Positions 15,622 through 24,147 of a stretch of 64,000 bases of DNA are shown here, in pieces. The notes beneath the pieces were generated by a model, which saw nothing but the letters and a program-made list of their open reading frames with translations, did not search any database and was not told the origin of the DNA. Position 1 is the stretch's first letter; every line of letters begins with the position of its first letter. The position numbers and the translations under genes are program-made. The DNA is taken from the NCBI RefSeq assembly GCF_900142005.1, contig NZ_FQZL01000015.1, positions 23,578-87,577 of the forward strand, in the 5' to 3' direction. Source of the stretch: Dethiosulfatibacter aminovorans DSM 17477. Lineage in GTDB: Bacteria > Bacillota > Clostridia > Tissierellales > Dethiosulfatibacteraceae.

Positions 15622-17082
15622 ATGAAAAAATTTGAAAACCATGTACAGGAAATAAAATACAGCGTCCTCAAGGAGCTTGTGAAGGCTGAGCTTAAGGACA
15701 ATCTTATAAACGAACTGCTGGTTATTCCAAAGAAGATAATACCGGGACCAAAGTCCGATTCAAGGTGTTGCATATATATGGAAAGAGCAATCATAAACGA
15801 AAGAATAAAACACATGCTCTATCAGTATGATGACGAGGTTATAAAGGTAATAGACATAGCCTGTGATGAATGTCCAATAAACAGGTTTTCCGTTACGGAA
15901 GCCTGCAGGGGATGCCTTGCGCATCACTGTGTGGAAAGCTGTCCCGTGGGAGCAATAGAGATAATCAACAAGAGAGCGCATATAAACCAGGAAAAATGCA
16001 TAGAGTGCGGCAAGTGCAGCAGTGCATGCCAGTTCAATGCCATTTCCGATGTGCGAAGACCCTGCATAAGTTCATGCAAGGTAGGGGCTATTCAGATTGA
16101 CCACAAGTCGAAAAAGGCGGTAATAGACAAAGAAAAATGCATAAATTGCGGAGAATGCGTCTTCAAGTGTCCCTTTGGGGCAATAACTGATACTTCAAAC
16201 ATCCTGTCCGTAGTGAGGGCTCTTAAGAACAGCAGCAGAAAAGATGGCAGAAGGGTTTATGCCGTGGTTGCGCCGGCAGTTGCTGCCCAGTTCGAGGATG
16301 TTAGCCTTGAACAGATTAACTTCTCCCTGAAGAAGATAGGATTCCACTCTGTACTTGAAGCGGCATTGGGAGCAGATATTGCAGCTGTTGCGGAAGCAAA
16401 GCTAATAGAAAAAGAGCTCAGGCACAAATCCTTTGTTACGACTTCCTGTTGTCCTGCCTTCGTAAGCTATATAGAGAAGAACTATCCGGATCTTGCAGAA
16501 AACATATCGCCGGCGCTGTCTCCCATGGTTATTACGGGAAAACTCATCAAGGATGCCGACAAGGATGCAACGGTAGTATTCATAGGTCCATGCACCGCCA
16601 AGAAGGTTGAGACTCTTAAGAACGAGTACAATTCATTTATAGACTATGCCATTGGCTTTGAGGAACTGAGAGCCATGCTGGATGCATACAATATAGACCT
16701 TGTGAATTCACCTGAGGAAAGCATAGACAATGCATCCTTCTATGGAAGGGTATTTGCCAGGTCCGGAGGGGTAACAAACGCCATAAACCGGGCAATAGAC
16801 GAATACGGCCTGGATGTGAAGCTTAAGCCTGTAGTATGCTCCGGCATCAAGGAATGCGACAGGGCTTTGAAGCTTGCAAGGCTTGGAAAACTAAACGGCA
16901 ATTTCATTGAAGGTATGGCATGCGAGGGAGGATGCATAAACGGTCCCCTGTCACTTAACCACAAGCCTAAAAACAAGAATGCAGTAGATATCCACGGTGA
17001 AAAGGCCAAGGAAAAGACAATAAAGGGTGCTGTAAGGGTTTATGAATTCGATGAAAACACATTCTGCAGGAATCAAGGATGA
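15622..17082 (+). CDS. Monomeric-type [FeFe] hydrogenase
   Basis: Protein of 486 residues. The N-terminal ferredoxin-like part has several Cys clusters (CDECPINR...CRGC, CVESCPVG, CIECGKCSSAC, CINCGECVFKCP). The H-cluster domain shows L1 TTSCCPAFV, L2 GPCTAKKVE and L3 EGMACEGGCINGP. These fit the group B-type hydrogenase that is often co-encoded with a PAS-hydrogenase and SpoIIE phosphatase. The ATG at 15622 has AGGAGA seven bases upstream; in-frame TTG 15592 would add ten residues from a G-rich tract and is not favoured. The 84-base gap before it contains a short piece resembling the family A loop (GTAATCCCTTGAAG). Confidence 0.88.
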   Translation: MKKFENHVQEIKYSVLKELVKAELKDNLINELLVIPKKIIPGPKSDSRCCIYMERAIINERIKHMLYQYDDEVIKVIDIACDECPINRFSVTEACRGCLAHHCVESCPVGAIEIINKRAHINQEKCIECGKCSSACQFNAISDVRRPCISSCKVGAIQIDHKSKKAVIDKEKCINCGECVFKCPFGAITDTSNILSVVRALKNSSRKDGRRVYAVVAPAVAAQFEDVSLEQINFSLKKIGFHSVLEAALGADIAAVAEAKLIEKELRHKSFVTTSCCPAFVSYIEKNYPDLAENISPALSPMVITGKLIKDADKDATVVFIGPCTAKKVETLKNEYNSFIDYAIGFEELRAMLDAYNIDLVNSPEESIDNASFYGRVFARSGGVTNAINRAIDEYGLDVKLKPVVCSGIKECDRALKLARLGKLNGNFIEGMACEGGCINGPLSLNHKPKNKNAVDIHGEKAKEKTIKGAVRVYEFDENTFCRNQG

Positions 17083-17142
17083 AAATTCACCTTTTAAAAC
17101 ATGTCCATCCTGTGATAAAATCATATTAAGATAATCCTTGAA

Positions 17143-17157
17143 TGATAATAATTACAG
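17143..17157 (+). promoter_or_regulatory. Weak PerR-box-like sequence before tpx
   Basis: TGATAATAATTACAG resembles the PerR box TTATAATNATTATAA, with three mismatches in the defined positions. It overlaps the ribosome site of the thiol peroxidase gene. Suggestive only. Confidence 0.25.
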
Positions 17158-17166
17158 GAGGCTATT

Positions 17167-17685
17167 ATGGATAGAGAATTTGCAATATTCGGAGGAAAGA
17201 AGGTAGCGGTAACGGGAGATACGGTGAGAATCGGAGATAAGGCACCTAATTTCAGAGCTGTAAACAATGATTTGTCCGTATTTGATTTTTATAATGATAC
17301 AAGCCGCAAGATAAAGATAATAAGTGCATCACCGTCCTTGGATACGGGGACATGTTCATTGCAGGCCGCATATTTCAATGAAAAGGCAAAAGAGTTGAGC
17401 GGTGATGTTGAAATAATAACTGTGACTGTGGATCTTCCCTTTGCTCAAAAGAGATTTTGTGGAGCGAATGACATCAACAACATAAGGACCGTATCCGACC
17501 ACAGGCATCTTGAGTTCGGTGACAGATTCGGTCTTGTCCTTGAAGGGCTGAGGCTCCTTACAAGGGCGGTAATCATAATTGACGAGGACAATATCATAAG
17601 GTATGTGCAGCACGTATACGAGGTGGCTGATGAGCCTGATTACGATGATGTGCTCGAAGCCCTCAAAGAAATTGTGGAACAATAA
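17167..17685 (+). CDS. tpx: Thiol peroxidase (Tpx, atypical 2-Cys peroxiredoxin)
   Basis: Cytosolic peroxidase of 172 residues that reduces H2O2 and alkyl hydroperoxides using thioredoxin. The peroxidatic Cys63 is in PSLDTGTC and the resolving Cys98 is in QKRFC, matching Cys61/Cys95 of E. coli Tpx. In most homologues the first motif is SVDTPVC; Gly-Thr here is a mild variation. AGGAGG precedes the ATG by six bases. Placement after an O2-sensitive hydrogenase cluster fits a protective role, but it probably has its own promoter. Confidence 0.93.
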   Translation: MDREFAIFGGKKVAVTGDTVRIGDKAPNFRAVNNDLSVFDFYNDTSRKIKIISASPSLDTGTCSLQAAYFNEKAKELSGDVEIITVTVDLPFAQKRFCGANDINNIRTVSDHRHLEFGDRFGLVLEGLRLLTRAVIIIDEDNIIRYVQHVYEVADEPDYDDVLEALKEIVEQ

Positions 17686-17691
17686 GAGCAG

Positions 17692-17727
17692 TACCCCGGC
17701 GGAAAGTCAATTCTGTCGGGGTATTTC
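17692..17727 (+). terminator. Terminator after tpx
   Basis: TACCCCG (17692-17698) pairs with CGGGGTA (17717-17723) and is followed by TTTC. The U run is short. Confidence 0.55.
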
Positions 17728-17748
17728 AATTTTGGACGTTGAAATATT

Positions 17749-18684
17749 CTACTCAACAAACCTTGCCACAGCCTGAATCAGTTCTTTGCTGACGGGGTAG
17801 GAAGGATCCGTATATGTTTTTATATCTTCCTTTTCAGATGATACGACTTTCAGTACGTGGTTCATTCCATGTATGACCATTGAATCACTTTCGGGATTTG
17901 CTATGAGGAGCTTTTCAATATCTTCAGTTGAGACCTGGCTGTCCATTGTTCCGCCAATAAGAATAAGCGGGCAGTTTACATCTTTTATGGATTCAACAGG
18001 TGAATATTCTATCCAGGAAAGGAGGAATTTCTGGTTTTCAACATTGAACATGGGGATGTTTTCCACACCTTCAGTTGTGATTTTTTCCTCCCTGAGATTG
18101 TTTATGACTTTTATTTCAATACTGTCCTGCTTAAAGGCGTTGCCTAATTGTTTTTCGAGAACCGCATCTATGCTTTCTGAGGGTCCGCATACAGATATCA
18201 AACCGTCTACTTCCAATTCGCAGGCGGCCTCAAATGCTATCAGACTTCCCTGACTGTGACCAAGAAGATAGATTTTTTCATATCCCTCTTCTTTCAGATA
18301 TTCAACAGCGGATATTGCATCTGAAATGAAATCATCAAACCTTATATCATGATTGAGATATGATTTCCTGCTTATTCCCGCCGTCCTTTTGTCGTATCTG
18401 AATGTTGATATTCCTTTTTTTTCAAGTTCTTCAGCAAGGAGTTTCAATGAATCGTTTCTACCTTTCAAAATGGGAGTGTTCCCATTTCTGTCCGTAGGGC
18501 CGGATCCTGCAATTATTAAAACAATCTTGTCATAATTGCAGTGGATTGTTTCGCCATAGATATTGCCGTCCTTGCCCGGGAAATGTTCTCCCTTCCATGT
18601 TGCTGCAGTCAGAATCAGCAGTAAAGCGGCAATCAGGGGCAGTGCAATAAGTTTTTTATTCATCTTGTTTCGGTTTTTCATCAT
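17749..18684 (-). CDS. Exported or membrane-anchored alpha/beta hydrolase
   Basis: Protein of 311 residues. A hydrophobic N-terminal segment (KKLIALPLIAALLLILTAATW) acts as signal or anchor, then an alpha/beta-hydrolase fold follows with an oxyanion motif (IIAGSGPTDRNG), the nucleophile elbow GHSQG, a late Asp (GGTMDSQV) and His (HGMNHVLK). The start overlaps the upstream permease stop (ATGA; a second ATG three bases on is equally possible). It is the last gene of a minus-strand operon with an ABC transporter, so it may process or detoxify a membrane-active substrate. Substrate unknown. Confidence 0.82.
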   Translation of the reverse strand: MMKNRNKMNKKLIALPLIAALLLILTAATWKGEHFPGKDGNIYGETIHCNYDKIVLIIAGSGPTDRNGNTPILKGRNDSLKLLAEELEKKGISTFRYDKRTAGISRKSYLNHDIRFDDFISDAISAVEYLKEEGYEKIYLLGHSQGSLIAFEAACELEVDGLISVCGPSESIDAVLEKQLGNAFKQDSIEIKVINNLREEKITTEGVENIPMFNVENQKFLLSWIEYSPVESIKDVNCPLILIGGTMDSQVSTEDIEKLLIANPESDSMVIHGMNHVLKVVSSEKEDIKTYTDPSYPVSKELIQAVARFVE

Positions 18685-19460
18685 TTTCTCCTTCCTGTAA
18701 ATTCAACATCATCCAGTCTTGCTGTAGATATTACGAGAAACAATGCTATGAATGATACGGTAATCAAAATGTTTGTAAAAAGCCAGTCCGGCGAACTTAT
18801 GCTTAAGAGTGCGGACTCGGAGGCGAGTCCTGAAGGCAGATATTCTTCGATGTCAAGGAGCTTGCCGACAATAGGTATGCCGTATGCAGGCGGGAGACTT
18901 GCAAGGCTTGTCATCATCGGCTTTGTGAAGAATGAACCTGTAAAGATTACCAATGATAGAATGAATATGAAATATAAGCCCTGAAGTGTTCCTGATTTTA
19001 GCATTGCAGTGGCATCTATACCCTTGCCGAAAAGCGTTGAAGCATAGAAATAGTTTATGAAGTTTGCCAGTACCGCAGCTGTAAAGATGAAGATACTGAA
19101 GACTGCAAATTTAGCCGCAACAACCTGTGCTGATGATTTTCCTGAAAGGCGGGACACTGCCAAGGTTCTCGACCTGAATTCAGAAGACACTATGCCGGAC
19201 ATTACAAGGATGAAAATCAGGATGCATACTTCATAAACATCCGAGATATATGCCCGGATTATTCCTCGCTGGGAGGTATCTATCATGGAGCTTATGAATT
19301 CTTCCGACAGGTCTCCCATCTGTTCCCTTAGTATCTGGGGCATGATAAACTTCGTCATCACAGGATTTAATATTGCAAAGAATATGAATGCGGCAAGCAT
19401 TATAATAAATCTATAGTTTTTCATGCCGTCCTTCAATTCCTTAAGCAACAGAAGTTTCAT
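18681..19460 (-). CDS. ABC-2-type transporter permease
   Basis: Integral membrane protein of about 259 residues with six predicted helices, including RFIIMLAAFIFFAILNPVM near the N-terminus and ILITVSFIALFLVIS at the C-terminus. A SEFRSRTLAVSRLSGKS segment is typical of ABC-2 exporters. It would form the channel for the ATPase encoded just upstream, whose last codons overlap it. The start at 19460 is spaced six bases from AGGTG; ATG 19463 is too close. Bacteriocin, lipid or antibiotic export are the usual roles of such pairs. Confidence 0.85.
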   Translation of the reverse strand: MKLLLLKELKDGMKNYRFIIMLAAFIFFAILNPVMTKFIMPQILREQMGDLSEEFISSMIDTSQRGIIRAYISDVYEVCILIFILVMSGIVSSEFRSRTLAVSRLSGKSSAQVVAAKFAVFSIFIFTAAVLANFINYFYASTLFGKGIDATAMLKSGTLQGLYFIFILSLVIFTGSFFTKPMMTSLASLPPAYGIPIVGKLLDIEEYLPSGLASESALLSISSPDWLFTNILITVSFIALFLVISTARLDDVEFTGRRK

Positions 19461-20367
19461 CATTGTCACCTGTCCTTTCAATAAATATGTTTTCCAGGCT
19501 TTGTTTTATCCTTTTTACCTCCAATATTCTCATGCCATTATCCATTAGGACGGATAGAACATCGTTTATTCCTTTGTTTCCTTTGAGTGTTATAGAGGAG
19601 ACAGATCCTTCGTTTCTGAAGTCTTTGATGACCTTTTTCCTGATTAGAGAATAGAGTAGATTTTCATCTATGGAGATGTCCGTTTCTATGGAATATATTT
19701 GAGACAGGTGATTGTCAAGAAGGTTCTCCATTGAATCTTCAAGTATGGTCTTGCCGTTTCTGATGATGCCAACCTTGTCGCATATTGCTTCCGCATCATT
19801 CAATATATGGGTTGACAATATTATGGATTTTCCCCTGTCCCTTAAGTCTGACACAAGATTAAGTATGTCCTTTCGACCTTCAGGATCGAGGGCTGAAGTA
19901 GGTTCGTCGAGAATCAGGAAGTCAGGATTGTTTACGAGAGCGCATGCCATTCCAAGTCTTTGCTTCATGCCTCTTGAATATGATGATACCCTCTTGTTGC
20001 AGGATTTCAGCATGCCGACTGTGTCAAGAAGCCTTAGTATGGTGTTCTTTTCAGGCGGTTTTGAGCTGTATAGTGACAGGTTTTCAAATCCTGTCATCCA
20101 GTTGTAGAATATTGGCTCTTCCATCATATAACCAAGAGGAATTTCAAGTGGTATTCTTTCGAGTTCAATATTCCTGCCATTCCACAAACATATGCCGGAA
20201 TCGTATGATGCAAGTCCGGACAGTATGTTCATGGTGGTAGTCTTTCCTGCGCCGTTGCAGCCTAAAAATCCGTAGATTTCACCTTCATTCATGTTTATGG
20301 AGATGTCTTTCAACACCTTTTCATTTTTAAAGTGTTTTGATATGTTGCAGAAACTATACATTTTCAT
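19441..20367 (-). CDS. ABC transporter ATP-binding protein
   Basis: Cytosolic ATPase of 308 residues with Walker A GCNGAGKTT, signature YSRGMKQR, Walker [13 protein letters not shown] and the switch His in STHI. The C-terminal extension (about 220-308) is typical of ABC-2 exporter ATPases of the BcrA/CcmA type. It overlaps the permease gene by 20 bases and the PLDc_N gene by 14, indicating one transcript controlled by the two-component system upstream. Confidence 0.92.
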   Translation of the reverse strand: MKMYSFCNISKHFKNEKVLKDISINMNEGEIYGFLGCNGAGKTTTMNILSGLASYDSGICLWNGRNIELERIPLEIPLGYMMEEPIFYNWMTGFENLSLYSSKPPEKNTILRLLDTVGMLKSCNKRVSSYSRGMKQRLGMACALVNNPDFLILDEPTSALDPEGRKDILNLVSDLRDRGKSIILSTHILNDAEAICDKVGIIRNGKTILEDSMENLLDNHLSQIYSIETDISIDENLLYSLIRKKVIKDFRNEGSVSSITLKGNKGINDVLSVLMDNGMRILEVKRIKQSLENIFIERTGDNDETSVA

Positions 20368-20560
20368 TCCTCCCCAGAAACAGATACATTACAGGGCCCA
20401 GCAGGTTGATGAATACTACAATCAATATCCACAAGGGTTTGCTCAGGTTTCTGGTACCTTCTCTTATGATTTTTTGTATGCAGAATATCAAAAGGCCTAT
20501 CTGCAGCAATGCAAGGGGCATTATTAGGGCAAGGTTTTGAAGATTAAGCAGTTCGTTCAT
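20354..20560 (-). CDS. PLDc_N-domain small membrane protein
   Basis: Protein of 68 residues with two transmembrane helices and the family pattern KPLWILIVVFINLLGPVMYLFLGR, the PLDc_N (phospholipase D N-terminal) module that occurs alone next to ABC exporters in Firmicutes. It may assist the transporter in the membrane. Start 20560 is eight bases from AAGGAG; the ATG at 20566 is too close. First gene of the exporter unit. Confidence 0.8.
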   Translation of the reverse strand: MNELLNLQNLALIMPLALLQIGLLIFCIQKIIREGTRNLSKPLWILIVVFINLLGPVMYLFLGRNENV

Positions 20561-20661
20561 TTTCATCGCTCCTTAAATATTACAGACGGAGTTTTAGTCT
20601 TGTATTAGCTGTGTGTTGTCTGTTTATGGTTAAATGATACAATGAGTCATGGTAATATGAT

Positions 20662-20677
20662 AAGTCACCGGAGTAAT
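20662..20677 (-). promoter_or_regulatory. Candidate response-regulator operator, copy 1
   Basis: On the minus strand the sequence is ATTACTCCGGTGACTT, 102-117 bases before the exporter unit. It differs at a single base from ATTACTCCGGTCACTT upstream of the kinase gene (22613-22628). A degenerate half (ATTACCATGACTCA) follows 20 bases downstream. Confidence 0.55.
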
Positions 20678-20692
20678 GGAAAAGTAATATAT

Positions 20693-20721
20693 AAAAAAAC
20701 GACCTTTGATTTGGTCGTTTG
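20693..20721 (-). terminator. Terminator after the response regulator gene
   Basis: On the minus strand AAACGACC pairs with GGTCGTTT and is followed by a T run (seven A on the plus strand at 20693-20699). Confidence 0.8.
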
Positions 20722-20727
20722 AGTTGG

Positions 20728-21372
20728 TTATTGATCTGCCATTTCCTTTATCATGAGGCCTACCTTTGTGCGGTTGCTGGTGTTGAACTTGCTGTAGATG
20801 GAGGATATATAATTCTTGACTGTTCCATTTGAAAGATAGAGTTTTTGTGAAATTTCTGAATTTGTAAGTCCTTCTGCCAGGAGCAGTCCTATCTCTTTTT
20901 CCCTGTTTGTAAGTTCCCCGGCATTCAATGTTACATTTTCGCTTGTGGACCTTTCCATTTTGATTTTTTTTGCAAGCTTTGCAGCTATGTTTGAAGGCAG
21001 TACGGTTTCGCCGCGTGATACATCCCTTATGAAGCCAAGAAGCTTTTCAGTATCTATATCCTTAAGCAGGTATCCCTCGGCACCATAGTATATGGCATCC
21101 ACTACATAATCGTCATCGTCGAAGGTGGTTAGCATGATTATCTTTATATCTGGATTTTCATCTTTTATTATTCTTACTGCCTCAACTCCGTCCATTTCAG
21201 GCATCCGTATATCCATGAGAATAACATCCGGCTTTGCGGCAAGGGCTGTGTCAACAGCTTCCCTTCCGTTGGAAGCCTGTTCTGTGACCTCCATATCCTC
21301 CTGGAAATTTATTATTGTCTTAAGTCCATCCCTTAAAAGGGTCTGGTCATCTGCAAGCATAATTTTAATCAT
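20728..21372 (-). CDS. NarL/LuxR-family response regulator
   Basis: Protein of 214 residues. The receiver domain is residues 1-120 with acidic pocket Asp8-Asp9 and phospho-acceptor Asp54 (VILMDIRMPEMDG). The LuxR-type helix-turn-helix is about 145-210 (LTNREKEIGLLLAEGLTNSEI). It pairs with the HisKA_3 kinase encoded 12 bases upstream. A 16-bp motif repeated before both units of this locus is a plausible binding site, giving autoregulation plus exporter control. Confidence 0.93.
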   Translation of the reverse strand: MIKIMLADDQTLLRDGLKTIINFQEDMEVTEQASNGREAVDTALAAKPDVILMDIRMPEMDGVEAVRIIKDENPDIKIIMLTTFDDDDYVVDAIYYGAEGYLLKDIDTEKLLGFIRDVSRGETVLPSNIAAKLAKKIKMERSTSENVTLNAGELTNREKEIGLLLAEGLTNSEISQKLYLSNGTVKNYISSIYSKFNTSNRTKVGLMIKEMADQ

Positions 21373-21384
21373 TTTGTCACCCCG

Positions 21385-22527
21385 TTAGATATTAATTTCA
21401 ACCTTGAAAAGATTGCTTGATGTTGAAATCTCCATATGCCCTCCGAATTCTTCAAGTCCGTCTCTGATATTGTTGAGGCCGAATCCCCAGTCTATGGCAT
21501 CAGGTACATGACCGTCGTTTGTTACAGATAGCATAAGGTTCCTGTCGTTTTTCAGGTCTATATCGATTTTTTTGCATCTGCCATGGCGTACGGCATTTGA
21601 GATGAGCTCCATGAGGGAAAGATAGATGAATCTTTTCAGTGGCAGTTTCAGGCTGTCGAGTTCTGGAATATCCCATCTGAGCATCAGACCTGTGTGTTCA
21701 TTTATATAGGAAAATTTTTTTTCAAGATTTTCATTTACATTGATGTATATTGAGTCGTCGTTGACGGAATGGACTGATTTTCTTATTTCATCAAGGCTTT
21801 CCCGTACCTGTCCCTTAATCATGTCAAGATGTTCGTCCAGTTTTTCGGGATTTGATTTTTGGACTATCTTTGCAGCTTCAAGTTGTATGACTGCAGTTGT
21901 TAGACCGTGTCCCACCCTGTCGTGGATTTCGCCTGCAATTCTATTCCTTTCCTTTATTGCTGCGGTCTCTTCTGCTTCAATAATTTTTGAATTCAGTTCT
22001 GCAGTGGTTTTCAAAAGCTTTTCATTTACAGTCATGAATTTCTTAAGAAAAAAACCGACACTGTTTGTAAGGGTGTATTGCAGTGCTCCTATTATGAATA
22101 TAATCACAAGGTCCGAGGTGTTGAAAATGAATGTCTTGTTGTAGTAAAGCCAGAAATATACCATGTAGCCGACTATGAGATACAGAATGCTGAATTTTTC
22201 ATCATAGTCGATTATTATGTCTATTGTAAGTATCATGAAAAGGCCAAGTGAATTAGCGGACCTGTCCAGGTATACAGCTGAGGATACCAGTGCCATTTCC
22301 AGCCAGGGTGATATGTAGTGCAGTTTTTTTACTGATGAAGTTGAGTGTCGTAAAAGAAACAGAATCATATACCCCGATAAAAAAGACATTATGAGTGTTG
22401 TATTGCTGTATATATATGAATAGTTATTGTAGAAAACATAGAAAAATACAGGTATGAAAAGTGCCATGATGATAATATGAATAAGTTTGCAGGTCCTGTC
22501 CATACCGCACATGAATATGTTTTTCAT
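21385..22527 (-). CDS. NarL-type sensor histidine kinase (HisKA_3)
   Basis: Protein of 380 residues with about six N-terminal transmembrane helices (1-170) and almost no extracytoplasmic loops, as in intramembrane sensors (DesK/LiaS/YdfH type). A coiled linker follows, then the HisKA_3 motif with His202 (RIAGEIHDRVGHG) and an ATPase domain (ISNAVRHG, GFGLNNIRDGL). Intramembrane kinases linked to ABC exporters usually sense membrane damage or the exported drug. First gene of its transcript. Confidence 0.92.
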   Translation of the reverse strand: MKNIFMCGMDRTCKLIHIIIMALFIPVFFYVFYNNYSYIYSNTTLIMSFLSGYMILFLLRHSTSSVKKLHYISPWLEMALVSSAVYLDRSANSLGLFMILTIDIIIDYDEKFSILYLIVGYMVYFWLYYNKTFIFNTSDLVIIFIIGALQYTLTNSVGFFLKKFMTVNEKLLKTTAELNSKIIEAEETAAIKERNRIAGEIHDRVGHGLTTAVIQLEAAKIVQKSNPEKLDEHLDMIKGQVRESLDEIRKSVHSVNDDSIYINVNENLEKKFSYINEHTGLMLRWDIPELDSLKLPLKRFIYLSLMELISNAVRHGRCKKIDIDLKNDRNLMLSVTNDGHVPDAIDWGFGLNNIRDGLEEFGGHMEISTSSNLFKVEINI

Positions 22528-22612
22528 TTAATCAGCTCCCTATTTATGAAGAAATTATCTAATATTACAGTTTCCCTTGTATATAATTATATAATAAAAT
22601 ATAATGGTAGGG

Positions 22613-22628
22613 AAGTGACCGGAGTAAT
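22613..22628 (-). promoter_or_regulatory. Candidate response-regulator operator, copy 2
   Basis: Minus strand ATTACTCCGGTCACTT, 86-101 bases before the kinase start, followed downstream by an A/T-rich stretch with TATAAT-like -10 sequences. It matches copy 1 at 15 of 16 bases. Confidence 0.55.
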
Positions 22629-22638
22629 ATCTTTCCTG

Positions 22639-22667
22639 TTGACTTAAATGTCTCAGGGGATTATACT
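22639..22667 (+). promoter_or_regulatory. Sigma-A promoter of the NifU-like gene
   Basis: TTGACT (22639-22644), a 17-base spacer and TATACT (22662-22667), about 45 bases before the start codon. Confidence 0.8.
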
Positions 22668-22714
22668 ATAATGGTTAAAAAAATAACAATCTTAAAGGAT
22701 TAAAGGAGATTACA

Positions 22715-22933
22715 ATGGAAGAGCAAATAAAAAAATCACTGGAAAAAATTAGACCGATTCTGCAGAGAGACGGTGGAGATGTGGAATTCGTATCAGTTGA
22801 AGATGGTGTTGTAAAGGTTAAGATGCAGGGTGCCTGCGGCGGATGTCCGGGAGCACTCATGACTATAAAAATGATTATCGAGCGTACTCTTGTTGAAGAT
22901 GTGCCGGGAGTCAAAGAGGTAATAGGCGTATAA
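22715..22933 (+). CDS. NifU C-terminal-domain iron-sulfur scaffold protein
   Basis: Protein of 72 residues consisting only of the NifU-C/Nfu domain, with Cys41 and Cys44 in QGACGGCPGA. Nfu proteins carry a [4Fe-4S] cluster at the CxxC of a dimer and deliver it to client enzymes. The abundance of Fe-S proteins in this window fits. AAAGGAG lies six bases upstream. It ends 19 bases before the Fic gene and may be co-transcribed with it. Confidence 0.92.
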   Translation: MEEQIKKSLEKIRPILQRDGGDVEFVSVEDGVVKVKMQGACGGCPGALMTIKMIIERTLVEDVPGVKEVIGV

Positions 22934-22952
22934 CAACCGCCAGGTTAGAACA

Positions 22953-24086
22953 ATGAAAAATTTCACCCCGCAGCTTCTTCCACCCAACATAAAAATTAAT
23001 GCTGAAGACTATATTGACGAGCTTGTTGAAGCATACGGAGCCGTGAAGGAGTACAAGACCGTTCTAAAATATTTAAGAATGGACAGGGATATTCTTCTTC
23101 ATATCCTGTATTCCAGGGAAGCCGTCGACTCCATGAACCTTGTGGAAAACAAGGCTACGGTCAAGGAATATTTTGAGCTTTCCGTAGAAAAGAACAGGAA
23201 CCATGAGTATCTGAAGGAAATCCAGAACTATATGGATACCTTGGCGAAATCAAAGGATCTGTTCAGTAGTTTGGATTTTAACGAAAGACTTTTCAACAGG
23301 ATTCACTATTATCTTACTGAAGGATATGAAGAGCCTTTTAGGAAGGGAAGCTACAGAACCGAATCGAACCAGGTGATAAACAAGGCATGCGACCCAACCG
23401 AGGGATTCATGCCTCCCTCTGCTGAAAAGATAGATGATTTGATGAAAAATTTTATTGAATATCTTGAGGCCAATGAAGATTATCATCTTCTTGTGAAGAT
23501 GGCAATACTTCACTATCAGTTTGAATCAATCCATCCCTATGATGATGGAAATGGAAGAATGAGCAGGATACTTTTTCCCATATTCGTAAACAAGCTTGGA
23601 CTCATGGACAATCCAAACCTCTTCATTAGTGAAGCCATAGGAAGAAACAGATGTCTGTACTATGAGAATCTTGAGCAGATTAGAAAGAATAAGAACTGGG
23701 TACCATGGATAAAGTACTTCCTGAAGATGATAGAGACCCAGGCAAAGATGCTGATGGAATTTGTACTTGAGCTTGAAAGACTGTATTTTCAGGACTATGA
23801 AAAGGTTGAGAATATAATGTTCAACAAGTATATAGGAAGCATCTACAAGAGCATCTATAAGAATCCGGTATTCACCATAAACCAGATAGCCCAGGAAACA
23901 GGATTCAACTATCAGACTGTAAGAAAGCATCTTGTTACCCTTGAGGACGACAAGATTGTAAGCTATAATGAAAGCAGTAAGGGAAGGGTCTATTACTATG
24001 ACAACCTTATCGAGATTTTATCGACCAGGCAATTACCTGAGGAACCTAAGGCAGTAGAAAGTTTGGAGCCTTATGATATACCTTAG
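22953..24086 (+). CDS. Fic-family protein (putative AMPylase) with winged-helix C-terminus
   Basis: Protein of 377 residues with the complete Fic active-site motif HPYDDGNGRMSR (His194). Fic enzymes usually transfer AMP to a target hydroxyl side chain. The N-terminal segment contains SREAVDSMNLVENKAT, in the place of the autoinhibitory [ST]xxxE[GN] helix but with an extra residue, so inhibition may differ. The C-terminal 90 residues (NQIAQETGFNYQTVRKHLVTLEDD) form a winged helix, typical of stand-alone chromosomal Fic proteins. No antitoxin-like partner is adjacent. The ribosome site is weak (AGGTTAG). Confidence 0.88.
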   Translation: MKNFTPQLLPPNIKINAEDYIDELVEAYGAVKEYKTVLKYLRMDRDILLHILYSREAVDSMNLVENKATVKEYFELSVEKNRNHEYLKEIQNYMDTLAKSKDLFSSLDFNERLFNRIHYYLTEGYEEPFRKGSYRTESNQVINKACDPTEGFMPPSAEKIDDLMKNFIEYLEANEDYHLLVKMAILHYQFESIHPYDDGNGRMSRILFPIFVNKLGLMDNPNLFISEAIGRNRCLYYENLEQIRKNKNWVPWIKYFLKMIETQAKMLMEFVLELERLYFQDYEKVENIMFNKYIGSIYKSIYKNPVFTINQIAQETGFNYQTVRKHLVTLEDDKIVSYNESSKGRVYYYDNLIEILSTRQLPEEPKAVESLEPYDIP

Positions 24087-24101
24087 ATAGAAGATTAAAA
24101 A

Positions 24102-24135
24102 TGAGACGGAAAGCCAAAAGGTTTTCCGTCTTCTT
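24102..24135 (+). terminator. Terminator between fic and cobT (convergent)
   Basis: GACGGAAA pairs with TTTTCCGTC and is followed by TTCTT. It may serve both convergent genes. Confidence 0.65.
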
Positions 24136-24147
24136 GACTTCTGGCTA

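Noticed and set aside
22953..24086. Fic plus NifU-like gene as a toxin-antitoxin pair
   Set aside because: The NifU-like protein is a normal iron-sulfur scaffold and the Fic protein carries its own inhibitory-like segment and winged helix; no antitoxin is present.
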